DNA of 64,000 nucleotides from Phocoena phocoena. Taxonomy: Eukaryota; Chordata; Mammalia; Artiodactyla; Phocoenidae. Positions 33,190-44,730 of this stretch are shown here, in pieces. The position numbers were made by a program, and so were the translations under genes. Numbering within the stretch: position 1 is the stretch's first letter; the number at the start of each line of letters is the position of its first letter. The stretch is taken from contig NC_089226.1 of the NCBI RefSeq assembly GCF_963924675.1, positions 51,167,124-51,231,123 on the forward strand, written 5' to 3'. The notes beneath the pieces are model-generated. The model ran no database searches. It was not told the DNA's origin and was given only the letters and a program-made list of their open reading frames with translations.

Positions 33190-33592
33190 TCTGGGTTGTG
33201 TTGTCTTTCAGGTTTATATCCAATGACTTTCCCATGAGCAGCCATGTTTCTACCATAGGAAGTTGCCCATATTTTCTCCCAAGGCCATGGTCTCCTGCCT
33301 CTGAACCTATGGTATATGTTCCTCCTTAGGCTCCACTTTTTCCTTTAAGCCTTGCTCAAGCATCATCACTTCTTGGAAGTATTCTTTGAATACCACGTTT
33401 ACCTGGATTAGGTACCATTATGTCTCCTTATTTTTTCATAGTGCATAGCATTGCCTTGTCATTGTCTCTTTACCTGCAATCCTTTTTCAATCTTATGTGA
33501 ATTCCACATCTCACTCATTTCTGTGTCCCTGGAGTCTATCACAATATCTTGCACATTGGAAGTCCTCCATACATGTTCAAAAGGAGCAAATG
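33190..33592 (+). mobile_element. L2 LINE 3' relic
   Basis: 'ctttaagccttgctcaagca', 'agtgcatagcattgccttgt', 'tctgtgtccctggagtctat' and 'tcctccatacatgttcaaaa' are in L2 order. Confidence 0.75.
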
Positions 33593-34055
33593 CCTCTACT
33601 TATCCAACATAAAGAATATCTCTTATGGTAAGCAGCCACTCTTAGTTTTTCGAACATTTGGTTTTCATGAATGCCCCCTTCACACCCTGTGACATCATTA
33701 CTACAAACTCCAAGTCACACTCAATATTAAAGAATCATGTATTGAAAAAGCATGGCCCTTGTTGCAGTCTAGCTTTGCCATTAGGTACTGTATTACCTAA
33801 TAGACAGGCATGCTAAGGACACGCTTGGGCACCAGCAACATTATTATTCTTTTAGGAAATTATGTCTGTTATTCCAGAAAGAAATTGGTTATGGGAAAAG
33901 TCAGAATATTAGTTGATTTTCTTACATATATAGTATAGTTTCATATTATTTTTATTTAAGAAAATATATATATGAAGGAACAGAACACTAATTTTAATGC
34001 TTAGGGCTTCTAGAGGCCTAACACAGCCCCAATGCCACTTATTTATAAAATTGAA
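33593..34055. other. Unassigned sequence
   Basis: Short tandem TATATA near 33965. Nothing else is recognised. Confidence 0.4.
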
Positions 34056-34200
34056 GTAATTATTTACTTTTCTATACCTCAGTTTGATCTTATTCAGTAA
34101 ATTAGTTAATAAAACCTAACTCTCAGGGGTTTGTGAAAAGTAAATGAATTAAAGTGTAGGAAAAAACATTGAGCAGTTGCTGGCATATGTGAAATTACTT
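34056..34200 (+). mobile_element. MIR SINE relic
   Basis: 'cttttctatacctcagtttg' through 'attgagcagttgctggcata' resembles the MIR core and tail in sense orientation. Confidence 0.65.
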
Positions 34201-34845
34201 CTAAATGCCACCATTGATCACTGCCTAATTGACTTCTGCCTTTATTTCTGAGAATTAAAATTTTAGTCATAGAGATAAGATGACTTTCATGTATTCTTCA
34301 TTATCGACCCTGAGTTTGTATGTAGTGATGACCTCATGAATGAATCTACTCAAGCTGAATTTCAGTACGCTTATAGTGCCCATAGGGTATTATGTTTAAA
34401 TATGGATGATAGTTATGTGCACACATATAAAATCGTCAATAGTCATAATATTGTGTTGGGATTTTCTTAAAGTAGATTTTCATCTAAGATGATTGCTTGC
34501 TTGTTAAATTTGTTTTTCTACATGAAATGGTATAGATAATGAAGCAAAACACATAGTTGAAAACTACCATCTCTTCTCCCCAAGGGAGTCCAGTTCATTC
34601 CCCTGCTTCTAAGGATTTTTCTGCTGTAAATTTTGTACATTTAAATATAAAGCTAATTTAATATATAACCATACCAGCCTTCAGAAATAAACAAGTTATA
34701 TCTTCGTTTTATCTATTTTAATCTTTCACTGAGCATTTTTATTTAACTGATACTATACCATAGATATAATTTAATGTATCTATTTATTTACTTAATGTAA
34801 CATAAGCAATACTTCTGTATTTTTAAATGCTCTCCTTGTTTGCTA
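34201..34845. other. Unassigned AT-rich sequence
   Basis: No recognised feature. Confidence 0.4.
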
Positions 34846-34849
34846 GCCT

Positions 34850-35200
34850 CATTTTAATGGTCTTGGGCCATTCTAATTTAACTGTTTCCCTGCTTAGATA
34901 AACTCCACCTGACCTTGACCATCTCCCACTTTACCCCTTGCTCTACAAGATGAGGTTAACTCCCCTATCAGCTGTTTCAAAGCACTTATCCCAATTTTAA
35001 TTATATATTATGTAATTTTACTGTTGTGAGTATAACTCAAGTTCAGTTGTTTATGTGATAAGCTGCTTAATGTTTCTCTCATTAGACTCTAGATTTATAA
35101 TATTTGAGACTATTCCTGCCTTCTTTGTCATGGTCACTACAAAGCATAAAACCATAACTTGCTACTAATAGGTTCTCTGTAAATGATTGTGAATATAAGT
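34850..35200 (+). mobile_element. L2 LINE 3' relic
   Basis: 'tcccactttaccccttgctc', 'tctctcattagactctagat' and 'ctaataggttctctgtaaat' are in L2 order. Confidence 0.55.
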
Positions 35201-36015
35201 TATTATTCTAGCCATGCTTTACTCAAACTTATGGGGAGTTTCATGGGAATCCATTCTGATGTGTCAGGCTCATTTGGAAGAGACAGGGTAGCTTCACCCT
35301 TGTATCAATTAACAGGACTGAGGGGAGGATGACCAAAAATACAGTACAATATCTGCCACTCAGATGGACCTCCCAGCTAAGTCCCAAGAATTGACATCTG
35401 AAACCTGAAATAAAATAGTGAAAATGACAGAATTGTTTCACTAGAATCCTTATGGGATTTTTGAACTATAAGAGCCTGGCAGGATTGGTGCCAATAACTT
35501 TGTCTGAGGAGGAAGAGAATGGCAGAGATCTTTAGGCCAGAGGCTCTCGTATAAACACCAGACCTCTCAACCCTGACCTTTAGCAGTAATTTCCACACCA
35601 TAGTATTTAACCATGTAAGACTTGTTTATTTATTTACTTTTCTATCATGAACAATAAAAGAAGATAATTTTGGTGAGGTATAAAGTAGTGATAAATGAAT
35701 TTGTTCTAGAACACACATGAAATCTTGTTCTACTGGCTATCATCAACATTTAAAAGAAACATAAGGACCTGAAAATTCCATGAAATGAATGAGAATTCAG
35801 AAAATGCTATTTGTGACTTACTATGACCTTATTTTTATTTCCCTCATAGTATGACTTACGAGCTACAAGTTATGCCCCAAAAATAATTATAAAATATCTT
35901 TTCCTTGTAAGATTGGGTGAAATCAACAACATCAGGTGTTTAGAATCTAGTACCATATCTCTGGTACAGTGAAAACTTACATTTGACTTGGAAAGTTGAC
36001 CAAAATTAACTATCC
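35201..36015. other. Unassigned sequence
   Basis: Overlapping minus-strand frames of 66 and 74 residues at 35241-35601 show no recognisable domain. Confidence 0.4.
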
Positions 36016-36017
36016 CC

Positions 36018-36155
36018 AGCTCTACTACTCATTAACTACATAGATTTGGAAAACTCCCTGAAGCCCGGTTTATCGATCTATAAAATGTATTCAATCAATC
36101 ACCTTTGTATTAGCGGTTGTCACGAAGCATAAATGAGATACTACTTAACTTTTCA
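36018..36155 (+). mobile_element. MIR SINE relic
   Basis: 'ctactcattaactacataga' and 'aagcccggtttatcgatcta' match MIR in sense orientation. Confidence 0.75.
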
Positions 36156-36435
36156 ACAGTGTGTAAGTCTAATATTTTACTGTTATGTCATTAAAAACAA
36201 TGAAAATCTACCATATGGAACAACATATCACCTGCATCAGAAGGAATTTGTTTATTTTGTGCTTCAAGCACTTGCAAATTGCCTGCAAATCATTTCACAG
36301 TGGAGATAGTTAAAGCTATACCCACCTTAATTCCAAGCATAGTCATTTTCTGGATTCCCACCTTCCCCACAGTCACATTTTAACAGGGATCATTACAAAA
36401 CCCGTTATGCATCTTCACAATCTGCTATATTTTGT
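36156..36435. other. Unassigned sequence
   Basis: No recognised feature. Confidence 0.35.
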
Positions 36436-36439
36436 TGTT

Positions 36440-36560
36440 TGTCACATGCTCACATCTATCCCCAAGTATAAGGACAACTGGATTCTAGTCTGGTCATGTT
36501 CAAATTACTTGTGCAATCTTGGCCAAGCACTGAAACTCTCAGATTCAGAGATGGGATGGT
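36440..36560 (+). mobile_element. MIR SINE fragment
   Basis: 'ggattctagtctggtcatgt' and 'gcaatcttggccaagcactg' match the tRNA-related half of MIR. Confidence 0.6.
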
Positions 36561-36624
36561 TTTGGTCAAATTGAAGTCAAATGTATATTTTAGCTCTAAG
36601 ATCCTGTGATTTGATCATTCTCTG

Positions 36625-36712
36625 TTGTCTCCTCTCTTTTCTCCCTTCTCTCTCTCTGTCTCTCTCTTTCTCTCTCCCCCTCCCCACACCCCTCCCTTTC
36701 TTCCTCACTCCA
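36625..36712. repeat. Polypyrimidine (CT)n-rich tract
   Basis: Interrupted TC repeats passing into C-rich runs. It produces artefactual Ser/Leu- and Arg/Glu-rich frames on the two strands. Confidence 0.9.
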
Positions 36713-36879
36713 TTTCCTAAGACCTGGACTAGCCTTGTGACTCTGGAACATTACTTTTCTGGACTTCAGGTTCTCCTGGTTAAACTCCATGGTGTTTGAC
36801 CACCATATAATCACGAAGCTGGGCTAATCACCTTTATCCAGGTGTGAGTCAGTATTAGAGGTGTAGGAGTGAGATGGTC

Positions 36880-36950
36880 AAGCATATGGGTTTGAGTGCA
36901 GGAAGACTTGGCTTCAAATTCTGGCTCCTTCTCATCTAGCTTTGAGACAA
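36880..36950 (+). mobile_element. MIR SINE 5' fragment
   Basis: 'gtgcaggaagacttggcttc' and 'aaattctggctcc' match the start of MIR (GACTGCCTGGGTTCGAATCC region). Confidence 0.6.
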
Positions 36951-37079
36951 TATCAGCCCCTTCCCATGTCTCTACGCCATTCTTCCTCAACTTACCAAAT
37001 TTCTTGACTAGTTTCTCATTTATCTTCTCTTCCATGTTCTAAAATATCATATTTTCCCATCATTTTCTCTTTGTTCAAA

Positions 37080-37500
37080 CTGACCTAACCACCCTGGACA
37101 TATTCAATTTTTTAAAACACTGAAATCTCTTCTGTGTCAAAACTTTTGTCTTTACTGTCCCTTGGGCTTAGATGACCCTGCCACCAGCTCTTGGTAAGGA
37201 AAAGTCCTTTGCATGCTTCAGACTTCAAGTTAAAATCTGCCCTTTCCTGATTACCTTTTCTAGACCCTCACACATAGTTTTCCACCCAAGGGCCCACTTT
37301 TCCTCTGTAAAGGAAGCTATTACTTTTATAACACCTTTCTCAAATAAAAATCATAAGTCTGTTTACTTTTTTGTCTGTCTTTATTGTATTATAAGCTCTG
37401 TAAAGAAAGGTGTCCTGTCTACTGGGTTTACCTCTCTTAGCTAGTACCTAGCACTGTTCTTGGCACATGGTCAAGATTAAATGTCTGCCAAGTGAATAAG
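37080..37500 (+). mobile_element. L2 LINE 3' relic
   Basis: 'cctttgcatgcttcagactt', 'tattataagctctgtaaaga' and 'tagcactgttcttggcacat', then 'gaataagtgaatg' at the end, in L2 order. The 90-residue frame at 37172-37444 is inside it. Confidence 0.8.
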
Positions 37501-37615
37501 TGAATGTGTGAGCTTCTTCTCCCATATCTGTAAAGTGGGGAAAATAATCCTTACCCCACAGTAATTTGAATATCTGGAATTAGGACTTGGTGGGCTCTCA
37601 AAAACTTCTGCTTGT
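37501..37615 (+). mobile_element. MIR SINE fragment
   Basis: 'ctcccatatctgtaaagtgg' and 'ggaaaataatccttacccca' match the MIR core. Confidence 0.7.
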
Positions 37616-37970
37616 TATTTAACTGATAGGATCTAACTGATGAGATCAGAATGTTTAATTTCACAGGTATAGAAAAGTGGAAGAGACACCAAGGGGCAAG
37701 GACCTGAAACTAATTTTTTCAGTTACACCTGCCACATTATTGTTCATACAATTGTTATGGCTCCTTAGCTCAAGTCTCTGAGCTGAACTCCAAAGGCAGC
37801 AGTTCACCGAGTCCAGGTGGGCTCTTGGTCAGCTCCTCTGAGGTTCATCTCTGTAAACAGAAGGCAGCTGTACCTGGCACGTAAAGCAGTTTATCGGTAG
37901 TGTTCCCTTTAGCAGTTAATTGTGCAGGTCTTCTCTTTCTTATAATACCACACTCTTCCTCTGTAACCTG
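37616..37970. other. Unassigned sequence
   Basis: No recognised feature. Confidence 0.35.
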
Positions 37971-37974
37971 ATTT

Positions 37975-38215
37975 ACAATCTTGAGCAGGGCTTATCTCCT
38001 TCTGAACCTAGGTTTTCTCATGTGTAAAGTTGGGATTGTAATAAAATTTCTACTTTTTGCATAAGATTGATGAGAACTGAACACCTACTCTGTCATGTAT
38101 TGTTTATATGATCCTAGGAAGCATTTTAGCCACTCAAAGCCTCAATTTCCACATGTGTAAGGTGGAATAACAATAATTAGTTCTTATGTGTAGTGAAAAC
38201 AAATTAATACAAAGT
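37975..38215 (+). mobile_element. Two adjacent MIR SINE relics
   Basis: MIR core text occurs twice: 'taggttttctcatgtgtaaa' near 38010 and 'tcaatttccacatgtgtaag' near 38140. Confidence 0.65.
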
Positions 38216-39315
38216 CTGTGAAATTAATTTGGAAATTATTAAATATTTTTCTTACCATCTATATAATATAGAGGTGTTCCCAAAACATGGTGACCATTCT
38301 CTCTGTCTTCCTAAAGACCAGTCTGGGAAAATTATGCATTTCATAATTAAATAGCACTTGCAAACCAATGTAAGCGATAAAAATGAGGTCTTGCTAGAGA
38401 AGGGGGTTATCCATGTGAGTTGGAAATAAAGGACAGCTTCAGGGATGGAGTTATATAGATTTGAATGAGGGAAAGTGGGGGGCACAAAAATAAGATCTCT
38501 ACTTGGAATCCAGCAGGAGATGTATTTTTGCTCAGTGGGCCCAGATTGGTCTTTTTTTTTTTCTTTTTAATCTATCCTTCCTAGTTCTTTGACATAGAAT
38601 GTGACCTTAATAGACTGAGTTATTTATCTAGAACTTTCCCATTGCTGATTTAGCATAGGGTAGCCTACATTTTTTTTACCCATCTGTCTTTTGAGAATTG
38701 GTTAATTAATGTTTGTATAGTAACTAATTAGCATTACCAGATTTTATTTCCTCAAAGACTCTGAAATGTAAAGTAATTTCTGAGGTAAAATTTATCAGCC
38801 ATTCTTGGTAAGGAAGGGGATACATAGCCCCTATGAACTCAAACTTGGACATGGGCAAAGATTTTTCCAGGCAAAGCATAGTGTGAAGAAGCCTGGAGTG
38901 GCTAGGTGTTAGGTTAATGAAAAACATCTTTGTCCTTCTGTAGGACAAATACAGCCAGCTCTTTCCTAACTGTGTTCTCAATGACTGTTACGCCTGAATG
39001 TTAGGAGGCCCTCCAATTGACAAACGCTAACAGAAATAGGAAGGGCTTCGATTACGGGTGCTGAGAATAACACTTTGTGCACTGAGATGTGATCTTTCAG
39101 CATCACCATTTATTGTAAAGGTAACCATGTAAACATGCTGAGAGCTGTAGTCTGCTTTTTCCTGCTAGGTGTTCAGATTATACATGGGAGGTTGTGATAG
39201 GTCAATTAAAACATAGAATATTCAGATTAAAAAAATACAGTCATTGTAAAAGATATGTTTCTCATTGACATAATTGAATGGACTTCCCACTTTCTAGCTG
39301 AAAACAGTCATTTCA
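38216..39315. other. Unassigned sequence
   Basis: A T-run lies at 38551-38562. Minus-strand frames of 77 and 85 residues (38252-38485, 38724-38981) have no recognisable similarity. Confidence 0.4.
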
Positions 39316-39319
39316 TCTT

Positions 39320-39520
39320 AACAAGTGGAACCTCACTGCCTTTGTTTGGAAAATGGAACAACATTATCTACCTCTTGATTTGTTATGAGATTGAGTGATG
39401 GAAAGTACACAGATTGTCCAGTGCATAGAAGATTCACAATAAGTGTGAATTTAAATCACTCTCCTTTTCCTTGCAAATAATATAAGATATACAGTAGACA
39501 CTCAGTGACTGCTTGTTGAG
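39320..39520 (+). mobile_element. MIR SINE relic
   Basis: 'tgcctttgtttggaaaatgg', 'tctacctcttgatttgttat' and 'tccagtgcatagaagattca' are in MIR order. Confidence 0.75.
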
Positions 39521-40025
39521 TGAATGACTTATCTGACCACCACACAGGTAAACTCAAAGGGGAGAGTGGAGTTCAAGCCTGAACGATGCTACATTTGAAT
39601 CCATTTCTGTAAAAGAAATTGGTATAGTTTGTTTAGCTTGTTTTCAGAAGACTAATTTTTGAATGTGTAAATTGGAGGGAAGGTAGAACTAGACAGCATT
39701 TCCTTAGGTTTCAGAAACACAATACCCAACATTCACTTATTACCTTCTATTTTCAACAACAGTATGCAGATACAAAAATATGTGGATGTTTTCTTTCAAG
39801 AACCCAAAGTACAATATAGGAGGTATTTTTTTTTAATATACAGGACACATTTGTTGTACAGTTGAAAAAGCAAATGTGTTATAGGTGTATAGAAGGGTCA
39901 GATATTTTCCCAGGATTTCAGCAGGCAAAGAAGCAGGAGAAAGATACCAAATTGGCTCAGATATGCTCACTGATTTACTTTATATTCAGAGAAACCTGAT
40001 CTCTTTGTACCAGTGTCAGAGCTGA
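39521..40025. other. Unassigned sequence
   Basis: No recognised feature. Confidence 0.35.
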
Positions 40026-40029
40026 CTGT

Positions 40030-40860
40030 ATTATTTACAGTGCCCAGTGCAAAATGAAAATGTGAAAACTGGCCTTTACTCAAAAATATAAAACTTGCCC
40101 TTTCTTCCAGGGACTCTTTCTCAACCTGTTGTGGTGTTTTTTATTTGCCGTTAATGGCACCCTCCTTCAGGCAAGGGATGTTCCTGGGGCACATGTGGAC
40201 CCTCACAGGCTCCCTGGCTCCATCCTGCAAATCGGGTCATGTGTACTGCCCACCAGCTGGAAGATTCCCCCTCCCACAGGCATGCTCAGCCAGAGTGAGA
40301 AGTAGAGCCAGGCATCTCCCCTTTCCATGGGTCTGTTGCCCGCCCCCCGCCCCGCCCCCATATAATTGCAACCTCTGCCCTGGGACATGCACCTGACTGG
40401 GAGATGGCAGGGGGTCATCTGCTCAACTATGTGGTAAACTGAAAGCAGGGAAGGATGCTGCAGTACTTAAACTTGTACTTAAGTATGGCTGCAGAGCACA
40501 CATACTTATTCTTGACTCTCTCTACATAGGTGCCCATGCTACTGAGTAGCATGGGAGAGGGCAGGTAGAATGGGACCTAAAATGCTATATAGCAGAGAAG
40601 AAGGCACTGGAAAACTCATTTCAGGGGAGGGAGAAGGTAGGCTGTCAGAGAGGGGATATCCTTGAGCCAAGCCTTCAAGCCCTGAGAGCACGCTCCATTG
40701 CCCCACTGGAATTTAGTTCCAAAACACAAATTCAGAGATATTAAGAATTTCAAGACAGTGACTATAGAACATTAAACCTAAATACAGGACCCTTCTGGGC
40801 ATGGAGCCCTGTGTGACTGCCCTGGCTGTGCACCCGTGAGACCAACCCTGCCCAATGTGC
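40030..40860. repeat. Possible interspersed repeat split by an unrelated GC-rich segment
   Basis: The left part ('gtgcccagtgcaaaatgaaa', 40040-40065) and the right part ('attaagaatttcaagacagt' to 'gcacccgtgagaccaaccct', 40738-40850) look like neighbouring pieces of one dispersed mammalian repeat that I cannot name. Between them, about 40120-40700 is richer in GC and has a GC-box run followed by a TATA-like motif at 40339-40366. Frames of up to 106 residues here show no domain. Confidence 0.3.
40339..40366 (+). promoter_or_regulatory. GC-box cluster followed by TATA-like motif
   Basis: Overlapping CCGCCCC units (Sp1-type on the minus strand) lead directly into CATATAAT. This is a composition-level observation only. 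There is no adjacent exon or start codon in good context. Confidence 0.2.
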
Positions 40861-41235
40861 TGCTTGGGCAAAATATGAGAGAGGACAGGTAGTGCATTCT
40901 TCTGACAGTGAGGTTGTTTCCCAGAATTCAATGGCCTTCAGGAGAGTGTGAAGCAATGGGATGGGGTGGAGTGAGGCAGAGCTATTCAACAATTCTGATC
41001 TCAAAGTTACAATCTTAACCCTTCCAAGGTAGAAAAACTCATACTCAGGGACTGCAATGCAGTGGGAAGGTGATGGGGCCAAGGCAGCTCTAAAATGAGT
41101 GCTGGTTTGGTGACTGCTGTCTTACCCACAGGTCTTAACATCTATTGGGTTTGGCTTTAACATGTATCCAAAATGAAAAGGGATATATCTGAATCAGTGT
41201 CATATAAGGTTTGAGAATGGCTATTCTGATTGGCC
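40861..41235. other. Unassigned sequence
   Basis: No recognised feature. Confidence 0.35.
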
Positions 41236-41239
41236 AGGG

Positions 41240-41400
41240 CTGGATCCTGACTCATTTTGTGACTGTCTGACCATGGGCAAATTTTTCTGTATCTCTGAGC
41301 TTTAGTTTCCTTATTTGTAAGATGAGACTAGGACCTCCCTTGTAGAGTCCCTGGAGAGTTAAATGGACCAAAATCTATGAAAAATGCCTTATTACTTCAG
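41240..41400 (+). mobile_element. MIR SINE relic
   Basis: 'ggctggatcctgactcattt', 'ctttagtttccttatttgta' and 'gagagttaaatggaccaaaa' are in MIR order. Confidence 0.82.
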
Positions 41401-42211
41401 GAAGCGAATCTTTATTTGCTAGTAGTTGTTAGTTTCTTTCCTTTATTTTGTCTGCATTCTTCCTTAGGACATATCTCAGGATGTAATTTGATTGTTTAAT
41501 AAATCATTGACAGGAAAATTCATATAACTAAGAGGTCAAAGCATGTAGCTGCAAATTTAGAAAGACTTAAAAAGAACCTATAGCAACATATTTATGAAAT
41601 CAATGATGTGTCAACAGTATCCTCAAGATGAGAAAGCCATAGGACATGATCAAAGTTGCTTTAAGTAGAAGACAATTCCTAAATGCATTTATGTAAACCT
41701 GGAAACTCATTCTCCAGTACAGGCAAAACAGAGGTATACAAAGATATGTTGTTTGCTCAGTGGCAGAAGTTCTGTGGGCGCTAACTTGGCCTGCATCTAT
41801 AATTTGGGGGTGATCATCAAAAGTTTGGGGTAATGGAAAAGTGCTAGAGATCAGATATATATCTGGAGGATTGCTACTATCTTGCCCTTTATTTGAGCAA
41901 GTTTCTTCTCACATCTGAAGCTCCATGATTCATCTAGGAATAGCAGGGATGAGCTTGGAAGAGGGGAGTGATGAATGTGTAACTATAATATAATTACCCC
42001 TTTTGTCTTCAGAGCAGAGCCAGCAGTCCCCTGGAAACTGCTACGTAGAGGGGTGGGGTGAATCTGATGGTCTTATATCTAGTTTGGAAACATAATTCTG
42101 TCAGTGAAACAAATACTCTCAACCTTCCAGTGGGTTCTGTGCATCTAATTTGATTTTTAGGGGAAAAAATATATATAAATAAACCAAAACAGATTGCTTC
42201 CAGACTACAAA
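41401..42211. other. Unassigned sequence
   Basis: No gene or repeat recognised. Confidence 0.4.
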
Positions 42212-42217
42212 ATACCC

Positions 42218-42581
42218 TGTTATGTACTGAATGTTTGTGTCCTTCAAAAATTCATATATTGAAGCCCTCATCCCAATATGATGGTATTTGGAGGTGGGGC
42301 CTTGGGGATATTTAGATGATGTTTATAAGGATTGGGCCCTCATGATAGGATTAGTGTCCTTATAAGGAGAGGAAGAGAGATCAGCTTTCTCTCTCTCTTC
42401 ATCACGTGAGGACAAAGAGAGAAAATGGCATCTGTAAGCCAGGAAGTTGTACCCCACCAGGAACCATATCTGCCAGCATCTAGACCTTAGATTTTCCAGC
42501 CTTCAGAACTGTGAGAAATAAATTTCGTTGTTTAAGCCACCCAGTCTGTGGTATTTCATTATCGCAGCACAAGCTAAGACA
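42218..42581 (+). mobile_element. Solitary MaLR LTR (MST/MLT1 type)
   Basis: It begins TGTTATGTACTGAATG and ends AAGCTAAGACA. In between are 'gaggtggggccttggggata', a CT-rich block with 'ctctctctctcttcatcacg', 'cagaactgtgagaaataaat' (polyadenylation region) and 'taagccacccagtctgtggt'. The length of 364 bp suits the family. Flanking ataccc and attccc (5 of 6) could be the target duplication. No internal region is adjacent, so it is a solo LTR left by recombination. It is non-coding. Confidence 0.9.
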
Positions 42582-42599
42582 ATTCCCTAAAACTTTTTG

Positions 42600-44485
42600 A
42601 GAGGAGGATGGTTTTTGATTTATTAAAAAAAAAATAGGACTAAGGTTTAGTGTTCAGATTAACTCTGATGATATGATCATTCATTGTTCTAGACACAAGG
42701 AGAGTTTCTATATTTTGATGAGCTGTTACTGGATTACATAATTGTCTAATTTATTAAACAAAAAGACTATGAAACTGATCTATCTTAAAACCTAAGTACA
42801 AAACTATATGTGAACTGTATAAATTATTTTTATAAGATTAGTTAATTTGGATTATTCTGTTGGTTGGCCCCTTCATTAGTGTAAGTGATTGGGAGTTGAC
42901 CAATTTCTTTTTAAATTTAGACTGAAATGAAGAAACTGTATGCTTTCTGCCTACATTTGCAAATTAATGATTAGCCTTTGCTGAAATTCTGTTCAAATCT
43001 TGATTACCTATAGAATGAAGATTTTATAAGGGTAAAAATGTTGAAGAATCCAATGACTAATATATTGAATATTATAATTAATATTTATTTAGTTTGCAAT
43101 TTAATACACAACCAACAACAGAAGAGGAGTTTTAAAATTGATACTTTTGCATGTATAGTGTCAAGCCAGCTGTTAGTTTAACTAAGAGAATCTGTCTCAT
43201 AACCAGATAGATCTTTAGTCATGGTATATTTTTTGTGTTTTTCTATTTGTTTTTTGTTATTTGATACCAGGAGTGATTTAATGAATATATTTTTCAGATA
43301 AGTAGTTCTAATCAAAGATGTAGAATTTAATTTTTTTAAAGTATTATTGAAAAGAAAATGTTATTCAGAAGTACAATTCATTAATTTAATATTATTTTTC
43401 TCTCAAATATGGGCATTTGACCTTTAATCTCCATATAACATGATACAGGTATGCATATGGCTAATGTAGAAAATATATAACTTGGGAAAAGGCATCTGGT
43501 TACCCCAAAAACAGTGTAAGAGGGATCACTGGACTTACTGCACATTGGTGTAAAAACAGGATTGAGTCATTCAGGCGATTAAAAAAACATCCAGACAGAA
43601 TGATTTAATGAAAATAAGATATCACACAGAACATGCTATTGAAATAGGGCAGAGGAATGTTATTTTTTTAAATTTATTTTGTTAATTTTTTGCTGCAATG
43701 AACGTGAGGAATGTTATTTATTTAAATTTTAAACACACTGAAATCCATTATATTGGATTTAGATCAAGGACCAGGTAATGGAATTGCAGGTTCCTAAAGA
43801 TGCTGAGTGAGATTAGGCAATGATCTGGCACTGCAATTTGCAGATGTTTCCTTGATGGACGTTTGTTTTTCCTCATTGGGCACAGTATTTCCCTCTGACT
43901 GCTGATACCCAAAACATCAAGATGTGTTACTCAGAAAGTATCTATTGCAGCGGTGTACCTCGTATATTTAAAATCCTAGACAGATCATTTTTAACACATT
44001 TATTTTTAGGAATAATCATGTAATGAAGTAAATAATGACAATGGACAGAAAATAAACATGGAAAATGAAAATTTATTTTTATTAAACTTTTTATTATAGA
44101 TAATTACTTGCCAAACAAATTACAATTTTTAAAAAGGGAAAATTGAATTACACTTTTAAATTAAAATAATGTATTTTTTTGAAAAGGGGAAAAAGACTCC
44201 TTATACCTGCCTACTACTAGCATAGTAATGAATTACATTGTCATGTCTGTTTTAAGCCCTAATTTTTGCAAATTTGTCAGAGTTCATCAAAATTGATCTC
44301 CAATATTTATGGTCAATTGCCAGTATCATCAAATCTGATCTGTCAATCTGCCTCTGCTTATAGTTGATCAGAAAATACTTTTATTAATCTTTGAAAAGTT
44401 TCTTTAACATGATATACATATACTTTTATATTATATATATTTATTTTACATAAAATACATATACATTTATAGTATACGTATTTTA
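42600..44485. other. AT-rich unassigned sequence
   Basis: No gene. A 24-bp near-exact direct repeat sits at 43652-43675 and 43706-43729 (23 of 24 identical). The rest matches nothing I recognise. Confidence 0.4.
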
Positions 44486-44495
44486 TATACATACG

Positions 44496-44525
44496 TGGAG
44501 GGGGGGGGATGAGAGAGAGAGGAGA
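44496..44525. repeat. G-run and (GA)n tract
   Basis: A run of about nine G followed by GAGAGAGAG. Simple sequence. Confidence 0.85.
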
Positions 44526-44706
44526 GCCTGACAGAAATTCACAGCAGATCCAAGTTTAAAATGAATTCCAGGAACTTCAGTACTATCTGTATGTTTATTT
44601 CTTCACATAGACTTCAGAAACTTCAAATGTCTTTACCATTGAAAGAGTTTAAAGAGAAATATAAAACCGAGTGGCCACATAGAATGATGGAACAAAAGTA
44701 ACTCAA

Positions 44707-44730
44707 GATAGGTTACTCAAGTAACCTATC
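44707..44730. other. 24-bp near-palindrome
   Basis: GATAGGTTACT at 44707-44717 and its exact reverse complement AGTAACCTATC at 44720-44730 flank a 2-base centre (CA). It has no coding context. Confidence 0.9.
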
